Shown here: positions 58,673-64,000 of the stretch, piece after piece | How the letters are laid out: every line of letters begins with the position of its first letter | How positions within the stretch are numbered: the stretch's first letter is position 1 | Origin: JAFGSI01 sp041287425 | GTDB lineage: Bacteria > Chloroflexota > Anaerolineae > Anaerolineales > Villigracilaceae | DNA length: 64,000 bases | Direction of reading: 5' to 3' | Assembly (NCBI GenBank): GCA_041287425.1 | Contig: JBEULG010000011.1 | Span: 75,186 to 139,185 of the forward strand | The notes under the pieces: model-generated | What the model saw: only the letters and a program-made list of their open reading frames with translations | What the model was told of the DNA's origin: nothing | The model's database searches: none | Position numbers and translations under genes: made by a program

Positions 58673-60976
58673 ATGCCGCGCCGTCCGCAGTATCAAACCC
58701 CCCGTCTTCTTCCCGATTTGCCTCTCAGCGCCAAAGATACCGACCATTTTCATTTCAAGGATTATGCCGCTACGCTGGCGAGGCTGATCGCCGACAAAAC
58801 CACCCGCACACCGCTGGTGATTGGCGTACACGGCTCTTGGGGATCGGGGAAGACGAGTCTCCTGCAGCGGGTCAGGCAGATGCTGATGCCGACGGTAGCG
58901 CTGGCCGACCCGACTTTGCCGGCTGTCCTGGGATTTCTCAACGAGGACGAAAATCCCAACCAAAAGTACCGCGTTTGCAGGACGGTGTGGTTCAACGCCT
59001 GGAAATATGGAGGCGAGGAGCATTTACTGGTCGCCTTGCTGCGCGCCATCCTGCGGGAAATGTATTGCGACGATTTCATCATCAGGAGTGCAGCGGCGAT
59101 ACTCGATCCGTTCAAAGACCGGCGCGAATTGATTAATTCCGTGCTGGGTTTGTTTTCCATTCCGACGCCCTTTGGCGGGTTGAAACTCGACCTGGGAGCG
59201 GTGCGCAAGACGTCGCTGGCCGACAAGATGTCTCTGCTGGACCAGTTCGACCCGGCCTTCGACCGCCTGATGGCGGCCTGGGTGCATCTGAAACGCGGCG
59301 TCGAGAAAATCGATCCGGAGAAGGGCGTCCTGGTGGTCTTTATTGATGACCTCGACCGTTGTCTGCCCGACAAAACCGTCCAGGTGCTCGAAGCAGTCAA
59401 ATTATTCCTTGATAAAGAGGGGTGTGTCTTCGTCCTGGCCGCCGACCGCGATGTGGTGCGTCAGGCGGTCGAGACGCATTATCAGAATTCGCGCGTGGCG
59501 GGCAAGAACGCCGCCGATTACCTGGAAAAAATCATCCATGTGCGCTTCGATTTGCCAATCATCGAGAGCAAGACGATGGGCGATTATTTGAAAGAACAAA
59601 AGGTGGAGAGGAGCCTGCAGGAGCGCTGGCAGATGCTCGTCGCCGCCGGTGAGGTCAATCCGCGGCGCGTCAAGGCGGTCATCAACGACCTGAGTTTGCA
59701 GTGGGCGATGGCCTACAACAGCGGGCAGGAGAGCGGTCTCAACCAGGACGATTTCATTTGCTGGCATGCGCTGATGCATGCTGCGCCGCCCGCCTTCCTC
59801 CAGCGCTTGCGAGACCTGGATGACCACAATGATTTCCCGCGCAATCTGGATGTGCGTGTCAAGTTCGTCAAGGATGCGCTCGCCTGGGCGAAGGGCGAGG
59901 CGGACGAAGCCTCGAACCGCGTTTTCCAGGAATATGCCGTCCATCGTTCGTTCAGAGATGTCTTGCGGGAAATCGGGACGTTTCACTTCCTGTCTCTCAA
60001 GCCGCCGCGAGATGCCATCGCCCTGGATGCAATCGTTCACATGACGGCCGCGGCGACAGCGGCAGAGACGCAGGCGGCTGAGGCTGCCGCGGCTGCGCCG
60101 TCCGTTGCGGAGGCGGCGCCGGAAACGAGGGCGGAATCGCCCGCTGCGGCAGGCGAGGCGGCGCCGGTCGAGCCGATTGCGGTCGAGGCAGCGGTCAAAC
60201 CGCCGGTCGAGAAGCCGGTCGAAGTCGAGGCCCGGCCGGTGCCGGAGAACCGGCTTGTCATCGGCGGAGTCGAGTTCGTGCGCGTCCCGGCCGGTAAATT
60301 CCTGATGGGCAGCCGGGAGGACAATCCGCGCGCCTACGACGACGAGAAACCCCAGCACACGCTGGAACTGCCTGAATTTTGGATGGCGCGCTTCCCGGTG
60401 ACGAATGAGCAGTATGCTCAATTCGCCGAGAGCAGGCACCGCAAGCATCCGGTCAAAAATTGGGCGCAGAGGAAGAAACATCCGGTGGTTAAAGTTTCTT
60501 GGAAGGATGCCCTGGACTATTGCAAGTGGTTCGAGGCGACCTATCGCAGCGAATTGAAAAAACGCGGCCTGACTCTGCGCCTGCCTACCGAGGCCGAGTG
60601 GGAGAAGGCTGCTCGCGGCGAGTATGGCAACGAATGGCCGTGGGGCAACGAATTCGACCCCCAAAAGGCCAACACGAGCGAGAGCGGGCGGGGGGACACC
60701 GCGCCGGTTGACGCCCATCCGCAGGGCGCCAGCCCTTATGGGGCCGAGGATATGGCGGGGAATGTCTGGGAATGGACGCACACGCTCACGAAGGGGTATC
60801 CTTATCGGGCCGACGATGGGCGCGAGGAAGAGAAATCGAACGAGAGCCGCGTGCTGCGCGGCGGTTCCTGGTATGGCGACCAGAACAGCGCCCGCTGCGC
60901 CTGCCGCCATCACAACCTGCCAGATCAACGCCTGGTCAACCTGGGCTTCCGTGTGGCAGCCGTCTCCCGCGAGTAG
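58673..60976 (+). CDS. KAP-family P-loop NTPase fused to a SUMF1/formylglycine-enzyme-like domain
   Basis: A 767-residue protein. The KAP NTPase (about 20-450) has Walker A HGSWGSGKTS (53-62), the family mark VWFNAWKYGGEEHL (105-118) and Walker B VVFIDDLDRCLPDK (221-234). No TM insert is seen, unlike many KAP proteins. An Ala/Pro/Glu-rich linker (455-522) leads to a SUMF1 domain (524-767) with VRVPAGKFLMGSRED, LPTEAEWEKAARGEYG, MAGNVWEWT and LRGGSWYGDQNSARCACRHH. The start at 58673 has AAGGAG upstream. KAP NTPases are linked to phage exclusion in some bacteria; a role here is inferred. Confidence 0.85.
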   Translation: MPRRPQYQTPRLLPDLPLSAKDTDHFHFKDYAATLARLIADKTTRTPLVIGVHGSWGSGKTSLLQRVRQMLMPTVALADPTLPAVLGFLNEDENPNQKYRVCRTVWFNAWKYGGEEHLLVALLRAILREMYCDDFIIRSAAAILDPFKDRRELINSVLGLFSIPTPFGGLKLDLGAVRKTSLADKMSLLDQFDPAFDRLMAAWVHLKRGVEKIDPEKGVLVVFIDDLDRCLPDKTVQVLEAVKLFLDKEGCVFVLAADRDVVRQAVETHYQNSRVAGKNAADYLEKIIHVRFDLPIIESKTMGDYLKEQKVERSLQERWQMLVAAGEVNPRRVKAVINDLSLQWAMAYNSGQESGLNQDDFICWHALMHAAPPAFLQRLRDLDDHNDFPRNLDVRVKFVKDALAWAKGEADEASNRVFQEYAVHRSFRDVLREIGTFHFLSLKPPRDAIALDAIVHMTAAATAAETQAAEAAAAAPSVAEAAPETRAESPAAAGEAAPVEPIAVEAAVKPPVEKPVEVEARPVPENRLVIGGVEFVRVPAGKFLMGSREDNPRAYDDEKPQHTLELPEFWMARFPVTNEQYAQFAESRHRKHPVKNWAQRKKHPVVKVSWKDALDYCKWFEATYRSELKKRGLTLRLPTEAEWEKAARGEYGNEWPWGNEFDPQKANTSESGRGDTAPVDAHPQGASPYGAEDMAGNVWEWTHTLTKGYPYRADDGREEEKSNESRVLRGGSWYGDQNSARCACRHHNLPDQRLVNLGFRVAAVSRE

Positions 60977-61082
60977 AGGCCGAGGCCGGGCGTCGGACCT
61001 GGCGCGGGCGCGCCAATCTTTACGCCTGCTTGGTGCAATTCGGCGAAATGTGGTTCCGGCAGGCCGGAGGACGGAATGTCGT

Positions 61083-61787
61083 TTATGGACAGGTGTAGTT
61101 GTTGTTCAGCCCGTCGGTGTTAATGTCGACTGTCGTTCCCTCGTTCAGGGCGATGTTCCTGGAGGGCGAACCGGCCACGCTCTGGTCGGTGGCGGTGTAG
61201 TTGCCAGGGGCGAAGGTGGCTGCATTGGCGGGCGCGCTGGTTTGCGGCGGCAGAACGACGCCGCCCGGTTCGATTTGCATCGGATGAAAGGTGCAGTTGC
61301 GGATCGTGGCCGGCAAGGGCGCCGGCGCGGCAATCACGGGCAGGGAGTTGATATCGCCCTCGATGCTCGAATAGGAGGTTTGGGTGGAAATCCAGCCGAA
61401 GGCAGACGGGTTAGCCGGAATGGCGACATACAGCCAATAGCCCTGGGCGTCGCGGCCAGAGGCGCGGGCGCTTTGACCCTGGGCCAGCGAAGTGACCACG
61501 TTGTAGTAGATAGCCGGGCCGCGGCGGATGTTCAGGTTGCCGCTCGCAGCGGTGATGATGACCTCGCTCGAGGTTGTCGGCGTGGGAGATGGCTCCGGCG
61601 AGGGAGTCTCGGTGGGCGGCGGCGGGGGCGCAACCGTGGAGGTCGGCGGGACAGGCGTGGACGCGGGTAGTGCGGGCGTGTTGACAGGCGGGGCGCCTCC
61701 GGGTGGGGCGGATATCTGGGCGGGCAGGTTGCAGGCCGCCAACAGGAAGGCCAGCGCGAACAGCAAAACAGGGCGAATACGAATCAT
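61083..61787 (-). CDS. SH3-domain lipoprotein
   Basis: A 234-residue exported lipoprotein. The signal ends LAFLLAACNLP (lipidated Cys near position 18) and is followed by a Pro/Thr/Ser-rich wall-spanning linker (about 22-75). A bacterial SH3 domain (about 78-140, GNLNIRRGPAIYYNVV then GWISTQTS) precedes a C-terminal region of about 90 residues with two Cys (NCTFHP and NNYTCP) that I do not recognise. The start at 61787 has GGAGG directly upstream. It is probably a cell-surface peptidoglycan- or polymer-binding protein. Confidence 0.8.
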   Translation of the reverse strand: MIRIRPVLLFALAFLLAACNLPAQISAPPGGAPPVNTPALPASTPVPPTSTVAPPPPPTETPSPEPSPTPTTSSEVIITAASGNLNIRRGPAIYYNVVTSLAQGQSARASGRDAQGYWLYVAIPANPSAFGWISTQTSYSSIEGDINSLPVIAAPAPLPATIRNCTFHPMQIEPGGVVLPPQTSAPANAATFAPGNYTATDQSVAGSPSRNIALNEGTTVDINTDGLNNNYTCP

Positions 61788-61863
61788 GATTTCCTCCAAG
61801 GGATGAGATAATCAATTATGACATATAATACCAAAATTATCAATATTTAAAACCATCGTCGGA

Positions 61864-62239
61864 TTAGGAAACATGACTTATCTCGAAATTAAACGTGGAG
61901 CCTCGATTTGAAGGCTCCACTGGCGGATCGCAGTCCTCCAGGCCAGGCGCGACCCTCCTGTCGCCGCGCACGACGTTCAGGAGGTAATTGGCGCCGCAGT
62001 TGTTTATGTTGGGTGGGTCGCACTCCTCGCCGATCTCGGGGGTCATCCTTCCGTCGTCACAGAAGTAGGTGCTCGGAGGCCGGGGAGGCGGAGCCAACGG
62101 CTGAATTCCGAAGTAGGCGGCAGAAGTCCTGTTGGCCGCTACGGTGATGTGTTGATAAATATCCCGGCGCGACAGTCCCGCTTTGGCAATTCAAAATCAC
62201 GCAGTAGGTGCCAGGCGGCAGAATTGCGTTTGCAACCAT
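61864..62239 (-). pseudogene. probable frameshifted small Cys-rich secreted-type gene
   Basis: This is the only coding-like content in the 544-base gap 61788-62331. Two minus-strand frames look like one protein split by a shift near 62165-62175. The first (from 62239) reads ILPPGTYCVILNCQSGTVAPG; the second continues DIYQHITVAANRTSAYFG, then PPSTYFCDDGRMTPEIGEE and CDPPNINNCGANYLLNVV. The GEECDPPN-x-C pattern resembles short Cys-rich repeats of secreted bacterial proteins. No signal peptide is seen, so the 5' end may also be missing. The 60 bases before it (61800-61860) are strikingly AT-rich. Confidence 0.35.
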
Positions 62240-62331
62240 ATCCTTTTGTACTGGTCATGGAGTGGGATTGCAATAATCAATTCTGGCGACGCAGTCAGCG
62301 GTTGCGTCGCCAGAAGGAAATCCAAGCGCCA

Positions 62332-62907
62332 TTAATTTTTCTTCTCGAACCAGAACCAGGCGCTGGGACGTTGCCGGCGGTCGTGCCCGTCCTGGCGGCG
62401 GATGAGTGTGAGGTGGATGGATGCAATTTCCAGGTCCGCGGGGTGGATGCCGGGCCGGCGGCGGGTGTCGGTCTGGATGAAGGCGTATAGCAGCCAGGTG
62501 CCGCCACGGGCGAGCAGGCGGTCGAGATTGTGCAGGTAGTGGATTTTTTCCGCGGCGCTCAAAGAGTGGAAACAGCCGATGTCCAGAATCAGGTCGTGGG
62601 GGAGGGCGAACAGGGCCGGGGGAAGATGGACGACATTTCCCACCTGGAAGGTCGCCGTCAGGTTTTGTTTTGCGGCTTTTTGCCTTGCGATGGCGATGGC
62701 GCGCGGGGCGAAGTCGATGCCCGTCACTTGCCAGCCGGCCTGGGCCAGCGCCAGGCTGGAGGTGCCGGTGCCGCAGCCCAGGTCGAGGGCGCGGCCGGGC
62801 GGGTGTTCGGCGATGAACGCTTCTACTTCGGGCGGCACGATGCCGCTGTCCCAGGGCGGACGGCGATAATAGGCCAGGGCAAACGAAAGGCGCTGCAACA
62901 GGCTCAT
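62332..62907 (-). CDS. class I SAM-dependent methyltransferase
   Basis: A 191-residue methyltransferase. The SAM-binding motif is ALDLGCGTGTSSLALAQAGW, followed by VTGIDFAPRAIAIARQKA and the post-motif LILDIGCFHSLS. It resembles TehB/UbiE-like small-molecule methyltransferases, and no substrate motif is recognisable. The start overlaps the stop codon of the thioredoxin-like gene by four bases, so both are co-expressed. Confidence 0.85.
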   Translation of the reverse strand: MSLLQRLSFALAYYRRPPWDSGIVPPEVEAFIAEHPPGRALDLGCGTGTSSLALAQAGWQVTGIDFAPRAIAIARQKAAKQNLTATFQVGNVVHLPPALFALPHDLILDIGCFHSLSAAEKIHYLHNLDRLLARGGTWLLYAFIQTDTRRRPGIHPADLEIASIHLTLIRRQDGHDRRQRPSAWFWFEKKN

Positions 62908-63386
62908 GGTGAGAGCGATTGTTCCAGGCGCTCCGGAGTCAGTCCGCCGACCTCGCGCCAGCGTTCCTGGCCGGCGGCGTCGAAAAATATAAAAGTAGGC
63001 GTGTACTGGAAGCCGTAAACGGCCGCCAGTTCGCGCCCGGCCTGAGATTGGACGTTCACCCGCAGCACGATCAGCCGGCCGGCGTATTGCGCCTCGAGAC
63101 GATCCACCGGCGGTTTGATGGCGGTACAGGCCAGGCAGTAGGGAGATTGGAATTCCAGCAGGACGGGCGTCCCCTGGCCGATGCGGGCTTGCACCTCGGC
63201 CGCCTCGTCGCTCAGGATGGTCTGGCGCGGGCGCAGCAACAGCCAGGCGGTCAGCAGGGCCAGCAGGACGACCCCTACGGCCAGGAAATCGGGCAGACGA
63301 GGTTTCCTGCGCAGGAAGACCAGCGCGGCGATGACGGTCACCGCCAGAGCAAGCCAGAGAAATGAATATTGGTTGAAAATGCTCAT
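62904..63386 (-). CDS. membrane-anchored thioredoxin-like protein
   Basis: A 160-residue protein with two N-terminal TM helices (about 8-24 and 34-51) and an external thioredoxin fold (about 58-160). The redox site is CLAC (C84, C87) in FQSPYCLACTAIKPP and the cis-Pro lies in FQYTPTFIFFDAAG. It is likely a thiol-disulphide exchanger outside the membrane; the VKOR at 49 kb could reoxidise it. The start was chosen at the ATG before TM1. Confidence 0.88.
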   Translation of the reverse strand: MSIFNQYSFLWLALAVTVIAALVFLRRKPRLPDFLAVGVVLLALLTAWLLLRPRQTILSDEAAEVQARIGQGTPVLLEFQSPYCLACTAIKPPVDRLEAQYAGRLIVLRVNVQSQAGRELAAVYGFQYTPTFIFFDAAGQERWREVGGLTPERLEQSLSP

Positions 63387-63392
63387 CGGGTG

Positions 63393-63422
63393 TTTACGGT
63401 TTTTGGCAATAGGCAGTATAAT
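63393..63422 (+). promoter_or_regulatory. promoter of the EF-G-like gene
   Basis: TTTACG (63393-63398), 18 bases, TATAAT (63417-63422), 42 bases before the ATG. Confidence 0.65.
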
Positions 63423-63464
63423 CAGGCGGCTGGAATCATCCCAATATCTTACGTGAGGTTTTCC

Positions 63465-64000
63465 ATGAAAGAGTATACCACTGAGTTCATCCGTAATGTT
63501 GCTTTGGTTTCGCATGGCTCGGGCGGGAAGACGATGCTGGGCGAGGCGTGCCTGCACGTGACGGGTGCCACCACTCGCCTGGGCCGAATCGAAGACGGGA
63601 CGACAGTTTCGGATTATGATGAGGAGGAAATTCGCCGCAAGTTGTCGCTTTCGACGAGTGTGCTGCCGGTCGAGTACAAGGATCATAAGATCAATCTCCT
63701 CGACACGCCCGGCTACACCGATTTCATCGGCGAGGTGATTTCTGCGCTGCGCGTCTCGGACGGGGCGATTGTGCTGGTCGATTCGGTCGCCGGCGTAGAG
63801 GTCGGCACTGAGATCGCCTGGGGATATTGCGACACTTTTCATTTGCCGCGCTTCGTTGTCATCAACAAGATGGACCGCGAAAATGCGGATTACCGCAAGG
63901 CGCTGGCCTCGGTGCAGGAATTCTCCTCGACCCGCCTGATTCCGGTTCAGTTGCCGTGGGGCGAAAAAGCCGATTTCAAAGGCGTCATTGACCTGATTAC
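63465..64000 (+). CDS. elongation factor G-like translational GTPase (3' end cut off)
   Basis: The first 178 residues of an EF-G-like GTPase. The P-loop is the divergent form ALVSHGSGGKTMLGEA, G3 is NLLDTPGYTDF and G4 VVINKMDREN. The switch region lacks the exact EF-G G2 sequence, and the pattern TEFIRNVALVSHGSGGKT is typical of the second EF-G-like paralogue (FusA2 type) rather than the main translocase. The gene continues past the window. Confidence 0.88.
   Translation, partial: MKEYTTEFIRNVALVSHGSGGKTMLGEACLHVTGATTRLGRIEDGTTVSDYDEEEIRRKLSLSTSVLPVEYKDHKINLLDTPGYTDFIGEVISALRVSDGAIVLVDSVAGVEVGTEIAWGYCDTFHLPRFVVINKMDRENADYRKALASVQEFSSTRLIPVQLPWGEKADFKGVIDLI

Noticed and set aside
58673..60976. 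SUMF1 domain as the variable protein of a diversity-generating retroelement.
   Set aside because: No reverse transcriptase or template repeat was seen within the window near this gene.

Overview
The window looks like a chromosomal segment of a bacterium of the phylum Chloroflexota, most likely a member of Anaerolineae. The reasons are its GC-rich, densely packed genes, an aroK-aroB fusion, a mevalonate-type upper isoprenoid pathway, and many -10 boxes (TATAAT-like) lying only 6 to 9 bases before start codons. Species cannot be named from the sequence. No phage, insertion sequence or CRISPR array was found.

Layout. 1-8.8 kb: housekeeping genes (prmC, a PduO-type cobalamin adenosyltransferase, a membrane adenylate cyclase, a Het-C/phospholipase-like protein, yqeY, a 7TM-HD phosphohydrolase, ybeY, dgkA). 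8.9-13.2 kb (minus strand): an archaeal-style upper mevalonate module made of class II HMG-CoA reductase, a 70-residue protein, HMG-CoA synthase, a thiolase-fold protein and a DUF35 zinc-ribbon/OB protein. The thiolase-fold member lacks its usual catalytic residues. 13.3 kb: tRNA-Gln and tandem repeats. 13.8-20.1 kb: a LacI-controlled disaccharide locus (binding lipoprotein, two permeases, trehalose synthase). The second permease carries a c-type haem domain inserted in its first external loop. 20.2-27.5 kb (minus strand): seven tightly overlapping genes containing a class II diterpene cyclase and a homologue of the Mycobacterium tuberculosis Rv3378c diterpene synthase, with a GT87 glycosyltransferase, an ICMT-like methyltransferase, a FemAB/GNAT-like protein and a two-component pair. 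This is the best candidate for a little-described system in the window. 27.7-30 kb: secF and secD.

30.1-38.9 kb: all seven shikimate steps plus the chorismate-to-Phe/Tyr genes in one run (pheA, aroH, DAHP synthase, tyrA, aroA, aroE, aroC, aroKB, aroQ). After pheA there is an internal promoter, a Phe/Tyr-rich leader peptide and a strong hairpin, which together suggest attenuation. 38.9-49.6 kb: a small kinase, an RCK channel-like protein without a visible selectivity filter, a SpoIIE-type phosphatase, tRNA-Asp, an L,D-transpeptidase, a roadblock/V4R/response-regulator trio, a polyprenyl-phosphate glycosyltransferase, ksgA, a G5/3D lipoprotein, an aminotransferase and a VKOR. 49.7-58.5 kb: relA/spoT, ybaK, an orphan amino-acid ABC ATPase, rtcB with archease, recJ and a Cas4/AddB-like nuclease. 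58.7-64 kb: a KAP NTPase fused to a SUMF1 domain, an SH3 lipoprotein, a probably broken gene, a methyltransferase, a thioredoxin-like protein and the start of an EF-G-like GTPase.

How parts may fit together (inference): the mevalonate module would feed C5 units to polyprenyl carriers and to the diterpene locus, though no prenyl diphosphate synthase lies in the window. The polyprenyl-phosphate sugar synthase at 44.5 kb could supply donors for the GT87 enzyme. The VKOR and the thioredoxin-like protein could support disulphide formation, and the haem-bearing permease would need a cytochrome c maturation system encoded elsewhere.
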